Assembly (NCBI RefSeq): GCF_900625105.1
Contig: NZ_UYYD01000007.1
Span: forward strand, 1-64,000
Direction: 5' to 3'
From: Agathobaculum sp. Marseille-P7918
GTDB lineage: Bacteria; Bacillota; Clostridia; Oscillospirales; Butyricicoccaceae
Length of the DNA: 64,000 nucleotides
The notes under the pieces: generated by a model
Seen by the model: only the letters and a program-made list of their open reading frames with translations
What the model was told of the DNA's origin: nothing
The model's database searches: none
Position numbers and translations under genes: made by a program
Part shown: piece by piece, positions 37,731 to 47,784 of the stretch
Position numbering within the stretch: the first letter of the stretch is position 1
Layout of the letters: every line of letters starts with the position of its first letter

Positions 37731-38957
37731 TCAATACCGGCCCGCCTTGGGCAGCTTTTCCGCGTCGTGTGCGGAAAACTCGGTGTTGGCCGGGGTTTCG
37801 CGCTTCATGCCGAATTTGAGCAGGATGGGCGTCACAAGCGTGGTGACGATAACCACCAGCACGATCGCTGGGAACATTTCCGAATTGATGAGTCCTGCCT
37901 GCTCACCCTTCTGCGCCACGATCAGCGCGACCTCACCACGGGAGACCATGCCAAGGCCGATGGAAAATGCATCGTAGGTCTGGAAGCCCATCAGCCGCGC
38001 GCCCAGGCCGCAGCCGATGATCTTGGACAGGATGGCCACCACGGTCAGCACCACCGCGAACAGCACCAGCGTGCCGGTCAGGCCTTCCAAATTGGTCTTG
38101 ATGCCGATGGAGGCAAAAAACAGCGGTGAAAACAGCATATACCCCAGCACATTGGTCTTGCTGGCAACATAATCGCGTGTATCCGACAGGTTGCACATAA
38201 CGATGCCGGCAAAATACGCACCCGTGATATCCGCGATGCCGAAGAACACCTCGGCAATATAGCTCATCAGCAGGGCAAATACCAGCGCATAGATGGCGAT
38301 GCGGCGGTGCTTGTGCCATTTCTCCTCCATCTTGATGAACGCCCGGTGCATCACGAAGCCGGCCACCACCACAAACACAAAGAAGGCCAAAATGCGGCCG
38401 AACACCAACAGCGGCTTGACCGACGGATCGGTGAACGCGGTCAGCACGGTCAGCACCACGATGCCGAGGATATCGTCGATGACCGCCGCGCCCAGAATGG
38501 CCGTGCCGACCTTACTTTTGAGTTTCCCCATTTCCCGCAGCGTTTCCACCGTGATGGACACCGAAGTTGCGGTCAGCACCACGCCGATGAACGCAGCTTT
38601 GAGCATATTCATCGGGTCGGCAGGCTCGTTTTTGAACAGCAGATAGCAGCCCATGCCGCCCGCCAGCGGCACCAGCACACCGATGACCGCAATGATAAAG
38701 GAGGCAAAGCCGGTCGATTTGAGTTCTTCCAGATCGGTATCCAGGCCTGCATTGAACATCAGAATGATGACACCGATCTCCGCCGCTTTGACCAGAAAAT
38801 CCGATTCCCCTACCCAAGCGAGTCCGCTCGGTCCCACCAGCACGCCGGCTACCAGCGCACCGACGACCTGCGGCATATGCACGCGCTCGGAGGTCAGGCC
38901 GAAAATTTTTGTAAACAGCATGATGATCGCAATCGTCAGAAGAAAGTCATATGACAT
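37731..38957 (-). CDS. Cation:proton antiporter (CPA2/Kef-type)
   Basis: 408 residues from ATG 38957 (MSYDFLLTIAIIMLFTKIFG), with GAGGAGA upstream. About 12 membrane segments. MPQVVGALVAGVLVGPSGLAWV and ILMFNAGLDTDLEELK are hallmarks of the Na+/H+ or K+/H+ exchanger domain; AAVIDDILGIVVL carries the double-Asp ion site. No C-terminal TrkA-N domain is present, so this is the exchanger alone. Probably helps pH or cation balance. A TATAAT lies on the minus strand at 39004-38999, with a weak -35. Confidence 0.9.
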   Translation of the reverse strand: MSYDFLLTIAIIMLFTKIFGLTSERVHMPQVVGALVAGVLVGPSGLAWVGESDFLVKAAEIGVIILMFNAGLDTDLEELKSTGFASFIIAVIGVLVPLAGGMGCYLLFKNEPADPMNMLKAAFIGVVLTATSVSITVETLREMGKLKSKVGTAILGAAVIDDILGIVVLTVLTAFTDPSVKPLLVFGRILAFFVFVVVAGFVMHRAFIKMEEKWHKHRRIAIYALVFALLMSYIAEVFFGIADITGAYFAGIVMCNLSDTRDYVASKTNVLGYMLFSPLFFASIGIKTNLEGLTGTLVLFAVVLTVVAILSKIIGCGLGARLMGFQTYDAFSIGLGMVSRGEVALIVAQKGEQAGLINSEMFPAIVLVVIVTTLVTPILLKFGMKRETPANTEFSAHDAEKLPKAGRY

Positions 38958-39192
38958 AGCGTCACATCTCCTCTCATCGTAATAACGGAACATATACCAT
39001 TATACAACTTTTTTCTAATTCAGCCAGCCCGTTATGCAAAAATACGGTCGTTGTTTTACACAAAAAGTTGGTTTCGTTTTTGGTCATAAAACACACTGCT
39101 TGCATTTTTTTGACCATTTTCTCTCTTTATTTGCGTTATTTCTCCGTCCCCTTCCGCAGGCGATCCTGCAAGGCGTTTTCCCCGCCATGCAA

Positions 39193-39233
39193 AAAAGACG
39201 CCTTGCGGACCGTAGTCCGGCAAGACGTCTTTT
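39193..39233 (-). terminator. Terminator of the 39252-41016 operon
   Basis: An 18-bp stem with a single mismatch/bulge (39193-39210 with about 39215-39233) around CGTA, followed by a T run on the minus strand, 19 bases past the stop at 39252. Confidence 0.8.
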
Positions 39234-39251
39234 CCAAAAATGCCAATCAGA

Positions 39252-39716
39252 TTATTGCTCCACCTTGGGCGAATGTTCGCGGATCTCCTTGATCGTTTCG
39301 ATGCCCGCGGTCAGGCACTGCTGCAAGCTGTCCATGTCCTCCGAGGACACGTTGCGCTCGAGAAACAGCAGCTCGATCGCGTGCGACAGCTGACCCATCA
39401 CATTGGCCGTTTCGAGGAACTTGGGGAAATTATGAGACTGCATCGCATTGCGGAATTTGCGGATGTCGCGGCGGATAAAGCCCACCACTTCGTCCGCGCC
39501 TTCGAAATCGCCGTAAGAAATCGGATACGGCTCGACGCGCTGCAAATAATACTTATCCCTTTTGGTCACATTGAACACATAGGTGACGCAAATTTCGTCG
39601 CTCAGCTGAAACTTGGCAATATACAAAATACCGTTGCGCACTTCCTTGATGGAGGTTGCGCCGATCTGACGCAGTGATACATTGATGATATCACCGGAAA
39701 AACTGCTTGTAATCAT
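39252..39716 (-). CDS. Small cytosolic protein of unknown function
   Basis: 154 residues from ATG 39716 (MITSSFSGDIINVSLRQIG), with AAGAAGGA upstream. No signal peptide or membrane segment. The first 65 residues look like beta strands, the rest like amphipathic helices (SHAIELLFLERNVSSEDMDSL). I do not recognise a family. It follows the ArsB/NhaD-type transporter by 31 bases and shares its terminator, so it may be an accessory or regulatory partner. Confidence 0.75.
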   Translation of the reverse strand: MITSSFSGDIINVSLRQIGATSIKEVRNGILYIAKFQLSDEICVTYVFNVTKRDKYYLQRVEPYPISYGDFEGADEVVGFIRRDIRKFRNAMQSHNFPKFLETANVMGQLSHAIELLFLERNVSSEDMDSLQQCLTAGIETIKEIREHSPKVEQ

Positions 39717-39747
39717 ATGTTTTCCTTCTTTCTTCCCCTGTCATGCA

Positions 39748-41016
39748 TCAATGAAAGCGAACCAGCAGGTAAACAGTGGAGATCGCAATCGAAAGCAGCA
39801 TCATCGGGAAACCGACCCGCAGATACCGCGCGAAGGTGATCGGATGACCATGCTTGGCCGAAATGCCCGACAGCACCACGTTGGCGGATGCACCGATCAG
39901 CGTGCCGTTGCCGCCCAGGCAAGCGCCCAGCGACAGCGCCCACCACAGCGCGGATACATCCATGCCGTCCGTCTGCATCGCCAGAATCAGCGGGATCATG
40001 GTGGCCACAAACGGGATGTTATCCAGGAAGGACGAGAACAGCGCCGAGCCCCACAGGATCAGTACCATCAGCAACATCGTGTTGCCGCCCGTGACCGCAA
40101 CCAGCGCGTTGCCCAGCGTCGTGATGACGCCGGTCTGCACCATGCCGCCGACCACAACGAACAGGCCGGTGAAAAACAGGATGGTGGACCATTCTACGCC
40201 CAGCACAATTTCCTCTGTGTCCTGCTTGCCAATCAACAACATTATTGTAGCACTTGCCAGCGCAATAATGCAAGAGTCCACGCCCAGCGAAGAGTGGAAA
40301 ACAAAGCCAATGACAACCAGGCAGATCATGACAACGCTCTTGACCAGCAGGGAATGGTCTTTAATGGACTTCTTTTCGTCCAGTTTCATGACCGCCGCCA
40401 TCTTATCCGGCTCGACGACCATCTTACGGCCGTACAGGAAATAGAAGCACAGGCAAACCGCAATCATAATCAGCACCACTGCAACACCGGTGTTGAGCAC
40501 GAAATCCACGAAGCTCAGGCCGGCCTGCGAACCGATCATAATGTTCGGGGGGTCACCGATCAGGGTAGCCGTACCGCCGATATTGGAGGCCAGGATCTGC
40601 GTGAGCAGGAACGGCACCGGATTGAGCCCCAGAATGCCCGTGATGGCAATCGTCATAGGACCAACCAGCAGCACGGTCGTCACGTTGTCCAAGAAGGCAG
40701 ACAGCGCTGCGGTAATGATAATAAACAGCAGCATGATTTTCCACGGGTTGCCCTTGGCGATCTTGGCCGCTTTGATTGCCACATATTCAAACAATCCGGA
40801 GTTACGCACCACGGCAACAAACAGCATCATGCCGATCAACACGCCGATCGTGTTGAAGTCTATGTAGCCGACCGCGTCATCCACCGTCAGCACACGCAGA
40901 CAGACCAGCACGACTGCGCCCGCAACCGCTGCTACCGTGCGATGCACTTTTTCCGTTACAATCGCGGCCATAACCACCAAAAAGACCACGACGGAAAGGA
41001 TTTGCATGGTATTCAT
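39748..41016 (-). CDS. ArsB/NhaD-type ion transporter (IT superfamily permease)
   Basis: 422 residues, about 11-12 membrane segments. The motifs NIGGTATLIGDPPNIMIGSQAG and SSFLDNIPFVATMIPLI, plus GNGTLIGASANVV, are typical of the ArsB/NhaD/P-protein branch of the ion transporter superfamily, with internal-repeat symmetry (two SxFLDN halves: SAFLDNVTTVLLVGPM and SSFLDNIPFVATM). Substrate could be Na+/H+, anions or arsenite; not decidable here. First gene of a two-gene unit. Confidence 0.88.
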   Translation of the reverse strand: MNTMQILSVVVFLVVMAAIVTEKVHRTVAAVAGAVVLVCLRVLTVDDAVGYIDFNTIGVLIGMMLFVAVVRNSGLFEYVAIKAAKIAKGNPWKIMLLFIIITAALSAFLDNVTTVLLVGPMTIAITGILGLNPVPFLLTQILASNIGGTATLIGDPPNIMIGSQAGLSFVDFVLNTGVAVVLIMIAVCLCFYFLYGRKMVVEPDKMAAVMKLDEKKSIKDHSLLVKSVVMICLVVIGFVFHSSLGVDSCIIALASATIMLLIGKQDTEEIVLGVEWSTILFFTGLFVVVGGMVQTGVITTLGNALVAVTGGNTMLLMVLILWGSALFSSFLDNIPFVATMIPLILAMQTDGMDVSALWWALSLGACLGGNGTLIGASANVVLSGISAKHGHPITFARYLRVGFPMMLLSIAISTVYLLVRFH

Positions 41017-41080
41017 TTTCTTTCCCCTTTCCCGCGCACCGCCATGCGAGCATGCGCGCCTTCAAATTGTTTTACGACAT

Positions 41081-41110
41081 ATTATACTCCCCATATTCGC
41101 GCTTTTTCAA
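41081..41110 (-). promoter_or_regulatory. Promoter of the ArsB/NhaD-type transporter unit
   Basis: TTGAAA (41110-41105), 18 bases, TATAAT (41086-41081) on the minus strand, about 65 bases before the start at 41016. The rest of 41111-41349 holds only the hairpin after clpC. Confidence 0.65.
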
Positions 41111-41263
41111 TGTTCAATTCCCCCTGATTTGCCGGGTGTTCTGGCAAAACTTTTGTGATTTAGTACGAAATCCCGTTCTTTCCTTCACGCATTTTTAACA
41201 ACGTTTGCCGTTTCCCAAGGCTTAACAGCCGTAGTCTGCACGCACTTGTCTGTTACGCGCGGC

Positions 41264-41299
41264 AACGCCCCCGGCGCCGTAAAAAGCGCCGGGGGCGTT
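41264..41299 (-). terminator. Strong GC hairpin after clpC
   Basis: A 14-bp perfect stem AACGCCCCCGGCGC (41264-41277) with GCGCCGGGGGCGTT (41286-41299) and an 8-base loop, about 50 bases past the clpC stop. There is no T tract, so it may be a factor-dependent end or an RNA-stabilising hairpin. Confidence 0.6.
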
Positions 41300-41349
41300 G
41301 CCCCATCAGGGTTGGATTTGCAATATGGGTCGATTATGCATTTTTCAGC

Positions 41350-43824
41350 TTACGCCTGCGGTGCCTGCGGCTCTGCCGCAGCCGCCGGACGCAGCGTCAG
41401 CTTGTCGTCCTCGACGTCCAGCGTCACATGGTCGCCGGCCTTGATCTTGCCCTCGAGGGATTCCTCGGCGACAAGGTCCTCGACCTCATTGGTGACCGCG
41501 CGGCGCAGCGGACGCGCGCCATAAACCGGGTCGAAACCTGCCTTGGCGAGGTGCTTCTTGGCCGCTTCGGTCCAGTCCATGGTGATCTCCATGTCCTGCA
41601 TGCGCTCGGCGACCTTGCGCAGCATGCCGTCAGCGATCTGGGCGATCTCGTCCTCGCTCAGGCGGTTGAATACGATGATATCGTCAATACGGTTGAGGAA
41701 TTCCGGCCGAACCGCCGTCTTGAGTTCGCTCATGACGTCGTCACGAATCTGCTCAAAGGTGCGCTCGGCGGTGTCCTCCTGACCATCGGCAAAGCCCAGA
41801 GACTTGCGGCCATTGCCGGTGATCTTCTGTGCACCGATGTTGGAAGTCATAATAATGATGGTATTGCGGAAGTCCACATGGCGGCCCTGACCGTCGGTCA
41901 GCACGCCGTCCTCAAGGATCTGCAGCAGGATGTTGAACACATCCGGATGTGCCTTTTCGATCTCATCGAACAGGACAACCGAATACGGATGGCGGCGCAC
42001 CTTTTCGGACAGCTGACCACCCTCGTCATAGCCGACATATCCCGGAGGCGAACCGATCATACGGGAAACCGCATGCTTTTCCATGTATTCCGACATATCA
42101 ATGCGGATCATGGCGTTTTCGTCACCGAACATCGCTTCGGCCAGCGCCTTGGAAAGCTCGGTCTTGCCGACGCCGGTCGGGCCGAGGAACAGGAACGAAC
42201 CGATCGGACGCTTGGGGTCGCGCAGGCCGACACGGCCGCGGCGGATCGCCTTGGCGACCGCGGTAACGGCTTCGTTCTGGCCGATGACACGCTTGTGCAG
42301 CGTATCCTCGAGGTGCAGCAGACGCTGTCCCTCGTCCTCGGTCATCTGGGCAACCGGGATGCCGGTCCAGCCCGAGATCACAGCCGCGATATCGTCCTCG
42401 GTTACCGCGCCATGGGTCTTGGTCTGCTGTTCGGACCACTCCTTGCGGCGCGCTTCGAGCGCTTCGCGCTTGCTCTTCTCTTCATCACGCAGCTTGGCGG
42501 CGTTCTCGTAGTCCTGACCCTTGACCGCTTCTTCCTTCTTCGCAGCGACGGCGGCGATTTCATCCTCCATCTGCTTCAGGTCGGGCGGTGTGGTCAGCGT
42601 GGACAGGCGGACACGCGAGCAAGCCTCGTCAATCACGTCGATCGCCTTATCCGGCAGGAAACGGCCGGTTACATAGCGAACCGACAGCTTGACCGCGGCT
42701 TCAATGGCCTCATCCGGGATCTTGATGCGGTGATGCGCCTCATAACGGTCGCGCAGACCCTTGAGGATCTCAACTGCGTCTTCCGGGCTCGGCTCGTCGA
42801 TCTGGACAGGCTGGAAACGACGCTCAAGTGCGGCGTCCTTTTCGATGTTCTTGCGGTATTCATCCAGCGTCGTTGCGCCGATGACCTGTACTTCGCCGCG
42901 CGAAAGCGCAGGCTTTAAGATGTTCGCGGCATCCGCTGCGCCTTCGGCAGCGCCCGCGCCCATCAGCATATGCATCTCATCGATGAACAGGATGGTGTCC
43001 TTGTTCTGGGTCAGCTCTTCGATGACCTTCTTGATGCGCTCTTCGAACTCGCCGCGGTACTTGGTGCCCGCGATCATGCCGGTCAGATCCAGCGCAATAA
43101 CGCGCTTGTCCTTCAGCGTTTCAGGCACATCACCCGCGACGATCTTCTGCGCCAGGCCCTCGACGATCGCGGTCTTGCCGACGCCCGGATCACCAATCAG
43201 CGCCGGGTTGTTCTTGGTGCGGCGGGACAGGATCTGGATGACACGCTGGATCTCCTTGCTGCGGCCGATGACCGGGTCGAGCTTGCCCTCGCGGGCAGCG
43301 GCGGTCAGGTCGCGGCCGAACTGACTCAGCGCGTCGTCAGACTTGCCGGAGGCACCGGCAGCGCCGGTCCCTTCGCCCTGCTGCACGCCGCCGAGCACTT
43401 CGCTGAGCTTTTCGGCGACCATCTGCGGGGTAATCTTGAGGTTGGCCAGTGCGGTCAGCGCAACATTCTGACCCTCCCGCAGCAGGCCGAGCAGCAGATG
43501 CTCGGTGCCGACGTAGTTCGTGCCCATCTGGGCAGCGGACTGGATGGACAGTTCGATGATGCGCTTGGTGCGCGGGGTCATGCCCTGCGGAGCGGTGCTG
43601 TCGGGCGTACCGCGGCCGGACAGCGCCTCGATCTGCTTGACGAGTGCGTCATCCGTCACGCCGCAGGCTGCCAGCGCCTTGGCGGCCGGGCCGCCCTCTT
43701 CGCGCAGCAGGCCCAGCAGCAAATGCTCCGAGCCGATATAGCTGTGTCCGAACGAAGCGGCGGCTTCCTGCGCCTTGGTCAGTGCCTGCTGCGCACGCTC
43801 GGTAAAACGGTTCTGATAAAACAT
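41350..43824 (-). CDS. clpC: Clp protease ATPase ClpC
   Basis: 824 residues, usual ClpC length. Order: two Clp_N repeats (1-145), first AAA+ domain with GDPGVGKTA and LFIDEMHML, a middle coiled segment with a UVR motif ([21 protein letters not shown]), second AAA+ domain with [10 protein letters not shown] and [14 protein letters not shown], then the C-terminal ClpB_D2-small domain. It unfolds damaged or arginine-phosphorylated proteins for ClpP. Last gene of ctsR-mcsA-mcsB-clpC; 41 bases after mcsB. Confidence 0.97.
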   Translation of the reverse strand: MFYQNRFTERAQQALTKAQEAAASFGHSYIGSEHLLLGLLREEGGPAAKALAACGVTDDALVKQIEALSGRGTPDSTAPQGMTPRTKRIIELSIQSAAQMGTNYVGTEHLLLGLLREGQNVALTALANLKITPQMVAEKLSEVLGGVQQGEGTGAAGASGKSDDALSQFGRDLTAAAREGKLDPVIGRSKEIQRVIQILSRRTKNNPALIGDPGVGKTAIVEGLAQKIVAGDVPETLKDKRVIALDLTGMIAGTKYRGEFEERIKKVIEELTQNKDTILFIDEMHMLMGAGAAEGAADAANILKPALSRGEVQVIGATTLDEYRKNIEKDAALERRFQPVQIDEPSPEDAVEILKGLRDRYEAHHRIKIPDEAIEAAVKLSVRYVTGRFLPDKAIDVIDEACSRVRLSTLTTPPDLKQMEDEIAAVAAKKEEAVKGQDYENAAKLRDEEKSKREALEARRKEWSEQQTKTHGAVTEDDIAAVISGWTGIPVAQMTEDEGQRLLHLEDTLHKRVIGQNEAVTAVAKAIRRGRVGLRDPKRPIGSFLFLGPTGVGKTELSKALAEAMFGDENAMIRIDMSEYMEKHAVSRMIGSPPGYVGYDEGGQLSEKVRRHPYSVVLFDEIEKAHPDVFNILLQILEDGVLTDGQGRHVDFRNTIIIMTSNIGAQKITGNGRKSLGFADGQEDTAERTFEQIRDDVMSELKTAVRPEFLNRIDDIIVFNRLSEDEIAQIADGMLRKVAERMQDMEITMDWTEAAKKHLAKAGFDPVYGARPLRRAVTNEVEDLVAEESLEGKIKAGDHVTLDVEDDKLTLRPAAAAEPQAPQA

Positions 43825-43865
43825 AAGTCAACACTCCTTTCCGGAATGGAAAAATCAAATAGGGG

Positions 43866-44867
43866 TTATTCTAAAATCAGGTTTTTGGCCGCGTCACGCA
43901 GCAATTCCGCGCGTTTGCGGTCGCGCTCCTGCGGCGCGCCGGTCAGCATCGCCGGACGGATGCGCTGTTCGAGTTCGTACAGCTTCTGCGGGTCCATGCC
44001 GCTCAGCATGCCCATCTGCAAGCCGACCAGCACGTCCGAGATGCACTGCACGGCTTCGCTCGTGTCGATCAGGTACGCGGAACGCAGCGTGCCTGCCGCA
44101 CGGTAAATGCGGTCGCGCAGGCCGTCCTCGTTCTGGCTGCGCACCTGCTCGCGCGCCTTCTTTTCTGCGTCGATGATCGTGGTCGCGGTCTCAACCAGCT
44201 TGTCGGTCAGCTCGGCCGCCGAAGCGCCCAGCGTGACCTGATTGGAGATCTGGTAGAAGCCGCCGACCGCCTTGGAGCCTTCGCCGTAGGCGCCGCGCAC
44301 CGCGCAGCCACGGCTGCCGGCGTAACCGGTCATCCGGCCGATCTCGCCCGTTGCCGTCAGCATGGGCAGGTGCAGCATGATGGACGCCCGCAGGCCGGTG
44401 CCGATATTGGTCGGGCACGCGGTCAGGTAGCCCAGCCGTGCGTCGTACGCGAACGGCAGCTCGGCTTCGATGAGCGATGCGATGCGATCCGCCGTTTGCA
44501 GACATTCTTTCGGGCAAAGGCCGGTGCCGATCACCTGCAAGCGCAGGTGGTCCTCCTCGCCCACCATGATGGACACGCCGCCGTCCTTGGAGACGATCAG
44601 CCATCCGCCGTTCTGGGCGAGTTCCGGCGAGATCAGATGCTCTTCGACCAGCTGGGACGCTTCGGTCGAGCGCGGGATGATCTGCTTTTTCTCAAATTCC
44701 GACCCGATGGTCGGATTATTTTGCAGGGTCGCGAACACCTTGTCCGCGATTTCCTTGTGCTGTACTTCGGTCAAACGGAAGGGATAACCCTTCAGGTTTC
44801 GCGCCAGCCGCACGCGGCTGGACGCTGCAAGGCCGGTAAAACCGCCGTGAATTTCAAACATGCTCAT
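43866..44867 (-). CDS. mcsB: Protein arginine kinase McsB
   Basis: 333 residues from ATG 44867 (MSMFEIHGGFTGLAASSRVRLARNL), overlapping the mcsA stop by four bases. It is related to phosphagen kinases: SSRVRLARNL, NGGWLIVSKDGG, and CPTNIGTGLRASIMLHLP around the essential Cys. It phosphorylates arginine residues on damaged proteins and on CtsR, marking them for ClpCP. A little shorter than the Bacillus protein (about 363 residues from memory). McsA activates it. Confidence 0.96.
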   Translation of the reverse strand: MSMFEIHGGFTGLAASSRVRLARNLKGYPFRLTEVQHKEIADKVFATLQNNPTIGSEFEKKQIIPRSTEASQLVEEHLISPELAQNGGWLIVSKDGGVSIMVGEEDHLRLQVIGTGLCPKECLQTADRIASLIEAELPFAYDARLGYLTACPTNIGTGLRASIMLHLPMLTATGEIGRMTGYAGSRGCAVRGAYGEGSKAVGGFYQISNQVTLGASAAELTDKLVETATTIIDAEKKAREQVRSQNEDGLRDRIYRAAGTLRSAYLIDTSEAVQCISDVLVGLQMGMLSGMDPQKLYELEQRIRPAMLTGAPQERDRKRAELLRDAAKNLILE

Positions 44868-45400
44868 TTCTGCTCGCCCTCCATTCTGCGGATCTCGTCG
44901 CGCAGACGCGCGGCCTGCTCGTATTCCTCGTTTTCGACCGCGGTCTTGAGCTGTGCGCGCAGCGTTTCGATCGGGTCGGTCTTGGGCTGCTCGGCAGCCG
45001 GCGCCGCGCCGATGTGCTGCGTTGCACCGTGAATCTTTTCCACATACGGATTCAAGATATCCGCGAACGTGCTGTAGCAATCCGGACAGCCCACGCGGCC
45101 GGTCCGCCGCAGTTCGCTCTCGGTCATGCCGCAGGTTGGGCACTTGCGCTCGGTCCCCAGCATGGTGGCCGTCGGCGCACCCAGCATATCGTTCCACAGG
45201 CTGCCAAAGCCGCCGCCGAGGAACGAATGGAACGGGTCGCTCCAGAAGTGGTTCATCGAGGCAAACGCGTTTTCAAACGTGCTGCCGATATTTTCCTTCT
45301 GTGCACATTCCGGGCACAGGTGCATTTCGCGTGTCACACCGTTGATGGTTTCCTTATAATACATGGTCGCTTCATTCTTACCGCATTTCTCGCATTTCAT
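44864..45400 (-). CDS. mcsA: McsB activator McsA
   Basis: 178 residues with four CxxC pairs (KCEKC at 3-6, LCPEC near 29, KCPTC, GCPDC) for zinc binding, and a C-terminal UVR motif (LRAQLKTAVENEEYEQAARLRDEIR). It activates McsB and bridges it to ClpC. Stop and mcsB start overlap (ATGA), so the two are translationally coupled. 50 bases separate it from ctsR. Confidence 0.95.
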   Translation of the reverse strand: MKCEKCGKNEATMYYKETINGVTREMHLCPECAQKENIGSTFENAFASMNHFWSDPFHSFLGGGFGSLWNDMLGAPTATMLGTERKCPTCGMTESELRRTGRVGCPDCYSTFADILNPYVEKIHGATQHIGAAPAAEQPKTDPIETLRAQLKTAVENEEYEQAARLRDEIRRMEGEQK

Positions 45401-45450
45401 AAGTCATTTCTCCTTTCGAGAATGTATATCAATGGATTGTTTTGACTGTT

Positions 45451-45906
45451 TTATGAGGTTGCAATGCCCATGACCGCGCATCGGAAGATCGCGGCGCGCA
45501 ACCGGTCGCGGTCGGTTTTTTCCACCTCGGCCAGCGCACCGTCCGAGCACGCGGAGAGCAGCAGCTGCGCTTCGCGCTGGCTCAGCAGGTCCGCCGACAG
45601 CAGCGTGCGTGTCAGCCGCGCCGCGTCGTTCTGCGTCAGCCTGCCGCCAATGCCGCGGGCCGCCTCCAGCAGCGTGCGCTGCTTGTCGTCCATCAGCCGC
45701 ACGATGCGGATGTAACCGCCGCCGCCGCGCTGACTTTCGACCAGATACCCGTGTTCCGGCGTGAAGCGTGTCTCAATCACATAGTTGATCTGGCTTGGCA
45801 CACACGAAAAACGGTCCGCCAGACTTTTGCGCTGCACTTCGGCTACGCCGCCGCCTGACGAGAGCATTTCGCCGATGAAATCGGCTATGACATCCGACAT
45901 TTTCAT
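45451..45906 (-). CDS. ctsR: Class III heat-shock repressor CtsR
   Basis: 151 residues. The N-terminal winged-helix domain has the family pattern MSDVIADFIGEMLS, VAEVQRKSLADRFSCVPSQINYVIETRFTPEHGYLVESQRGGGGYIRI with the glycine-rich wing (RGGGGYIR) that senses heat. CtsR represses its own operon and other clp genes until heat or McsB relieves it. It is preceded by two direct-repeat sites of the expected type. Confidence 0.96.
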   Translation of the reverse strand: MKMSDVIADFIGEMLSSGGGVAEVQRKSLADRFSCVPSQINYVIETRFTPEHGYLVESQRGGGGYIRIVRLMDDKQRTLLEAARGIGGRLTQNDAARLTRTLLSADLLSQREAQLLLSACSDGALAEVEKTDRDRLRAAIFRCAVMGIATS

Positions 45907-45937
45907 GTGAACACCTCCTTCGGTCTCGGTCCTCTTT

Positions 45938-46020
45938 CTGACCTTTCCTGACCTTTGTCTATATTATAGGAAATTCCGGGCCAAAACGCAACGGAATTTT
46001 CTGACCATTTCTGACCATTT
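45938..46020 (-). promoter_or_regulatory. ctsR operon promoter with two CtsR boxes
   Basis: On the minus strand TTGCGT (45991-45986), 17 bases, TATAAT (45968-45963). Box 1 is AAAGGTCAGGAAAGGTCAG (45956-45938), at or just past the transcription start. Box 2 is AAATGGTCAGAAATGGTCAG (46020-46001), just upstream of the -35. Both are tandem heptamers close to the known CtsR target AGGTCAAA-N-AAAGGTCAAA. Confidence 0.85.
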
Positions 46021-46157
46021 GCCGGATTTATGATTTGCAAAAACGTTGCAATCTCTTTTTTTCTAATGATATCTCTTTTTTTCTCAGTTTTTTAACCTCC
46101 TGACTTTTGAATTCTTTTGCCAAAAGTTACTCATCGCTAACTTATGCTTTTTGTTGC

Positions 46158-46190
46158 TTTTTTTTGTTCTTGTGTTACAATAAATGTGTA
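46158..46190 (+). promoter_or_regulatory. Ferredoxin gene promoter
   Basis: TTGCTT, about 16 bases, TACAAT just upstream of the ferredoxin gene in a very T-rich stretch; GGAGGTG lies before the start codon at 46216. Confidence 0.5.
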
Positions 46191-46215
46191 GAATTCAATT
46201 GGAGGTGCAATACCA

Positions 46216-46386
46216 ATGGCATATGTTATTAGCGACGCTTGCATCAGCTGTGGTTCTTGCGCGGGCGAGTGCCCGGTAGGCGCTATTGCTGAGGGCGACG
46301 GCAAGTACGAGATCAATGCAGACGCTTGCATCGATTGCGGTTCTTGCGCAGGTACCTGCCCGGTAGGCGCTATTTCGCAGGGCTAA
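46216..46386 (+). CDS. Two-[4Fe-4S] ferredoxin
   Basis: 56 residues (MAYVISDACISCGSCAGECP...). Two CxxCxxCxxxCP motifs (CISCGSCAGECP and CIDCGSCAGTCP) bind two [4Fe-4S] clusters, the classic clostridial ferredoxin. It carries low-potential electrons. The adjacent Bcd-EtfAB operon could reduce such a ferredoxin if it is electron-bifurcating (known for clostridial Bcd-Etf; assumed here). It has its own promoter and terminator. Confidence 0.96.
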   Translation: MAYVISDACISCGSCAGECPVGAIAEGDGKYEINADACIDCGSCAGTCPVGAISQG

Positions 46387-46436
46387 GTTTTAGCATAAAC
46401 GCGAAATACCAAACATCCGGTACTCCGGAAAACAAT

Positions 46437-46467
46437 AACGCCTGAAAGCGCTGCTTTCAGGCGTTTT
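46437..46467 (+). terminator. Ferredoxin terminator
   Basis: AACGCCTGAAAG pairs with CTTTCAGGCGTT, followed by TTTTGCTTT, about 50 bases after the ferredoxin stop. Confidence 0.85.
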
Positions 46468-46598
46468 GCTTTATGGATAGGGGCACCCAATCCTCATGTG
46501 GGCCAAAGCCGCAGAATCGAGGTCAAAATACAAAATCAACTCCTTGCATTTTATGATCGGATGTTACACTGCCCTTTTCTTGCCCTTTTTCCAACAAA

Positions 46599-46628
46599 AA
46601 AGAGCCTGTCCGTTAGGACAGGCTCTTT
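46599..46628. terminator. Terminator of the bcd-etfBA operon
   Basis: AAAGAGCCTGTCC (46599-46611), loop GTTA, GGACAGGCTCTTT (46616-46628), then CTTTTTT; 22 bases past the etfA stop, usable on both strands. Confidence 0.85.
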
Positions 46629-46650
46629 CTTTTTTGGTTACAACCCAGAC

Positions 46651-47766
46651 TTACTTGGAAGCCTTTGCAGCCTTGATCGCGTCGATCATCATCGGAACAA
46701 CCTTGAACAGGTCGCCGCAGATGCCGTAGTCAGCTACGTCGAAGATCGGAGCGGAGTCAGACTTGTTGACCGCTACGATGCACTCGGAATCCTGCATGCC
46801 AGCCTTGTGCTGGATCGCACCGGAGATGCCCAGCGCAACATACAGCTTCGGATGTACGGTCTTGCCGGTCTGGCCAACCTGATGGTCGGCAGTCAGCCAG
46901 CCAGAGTCGATCGCTGCACGGGAACCGCCGACAACGCCGCCGAACAGGCCAGCCAGCTCTTCCGCCAGCTTGATGCCGGTCTCAACGTCCTTGGAGATAC
47001 CACGGCCAACGGAAACGACAACGTCTGCGCCGGTCAGGTCAACGAGCTCCTTGGCTTCCTTGACAACTTCCAGAACCTTGGTCTGGAGATCTGCCTCGGA
47101 CAGCTGTGCCTCAACCTTCTCGACAACAACCGCGTTTGCCTTCGCTTCGTTGTACTCGCCCTTCTTCAGAACGCCCGGACGAACGGTCGCCATCTGGGGA
47201 CGGAAGCGCGGGCAGATGATGGTCGCCATCAGGTGGCCGCCGAATGCCGGACGGGTCATCTTCAGGTTGCGGTCCGCACGATCAAGCGCGTCGATCTGTG
47301 CTTCCGGCAGGGTGGAAGCTTCCTTCAGGAAGGCAGCGTACTTCTCAACGTCAACGTCGAGGTGCGTGCAGTCCGCGGTCAGGCCGGTGTGCAGGCGAGC
47401 TGCGCAGCGCGGACCCAGGTCACGGCCGATGTTGGTTGCCGCGATCAGCAGGATCTCCGGCTTCTTGGCCATAACGGTATCGCAGATCACCTTTGCGTAT
47501 GCATCGGTGGTGTAGGTCTCGAGCAGGTCGTTCTCGCAAACAAGGACCTTGTCCGCGCCGTAAGCGCCCAGTTCCTTGACCATGGAGTCGCCTACGCCCT
47601 TGCCGCCCAGCAGCAGGCCGCATACCTCGACGCCCATGTCGTCCGCCAGCTTGCGCGCCTCGGAGATCAGCTCAAGCACGGTCGGCTGGAGCTTGCCCTG
47701 GCGCTGTTCACAAAATACCCATACGCCGGAAAAATCGGCGAGGTTGGTGTTATTGAAATCAGCCAT
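46651..47766 (-). CDS. etfA: Electron transfer flavoprotein alpha subunit
   Basis: 371 residues; AAGGAG upstream. Strong EtfA pattern: [43 protein letters not shown], then the FAD-binding C-terminal part [54 protein letters not shown], and [13 protein letters not shown]. Binds FAD and pairs with EtfB to pass electrons to or from Bcd. Last gene of bcd-etfB-etfA. Confidence 0.96.
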   Translation of the reverse strand: MADFNNTNLADFSGVWVFCEQRQGKLQPTVLELISEARKLADDMGVEVCGLLLGGKGVGDSMVKELGAYGADKVLVCENDLLETYTTDAYAKVICDTVMAKKPEILLIAATNIGRDLGPRCAARLHTGLTADCTHLDVDVEKYAAFLKEASTLPEAQIDALDRADRNLKMTRPAFGGHLMATIICPRFRPQMATVRPGVLKKGEYNEAKANAVVVEKVEAQLSEADLQTKVLEVVKEAKELVDLTGADVVVSVGRGISKDVETGIKLAEELAGLFGGVVGGSRAAIDSGWLTADHQVGQTGKTVHPKLYVALGISGAIQHKAGMQDSECIVAVNKSDSAPIFDVADYGICGDLFKVVPMMIDAIKAAKASK

Positions 47767-47784
47767 TATAGTTTCTCCTTTCGA

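Noticed and set aside
41264-41299. Insertion-sequence end or attachment site after clpC
   Set aside because: It is a simple hairpin without flanking direct repeats or transposase nearby.
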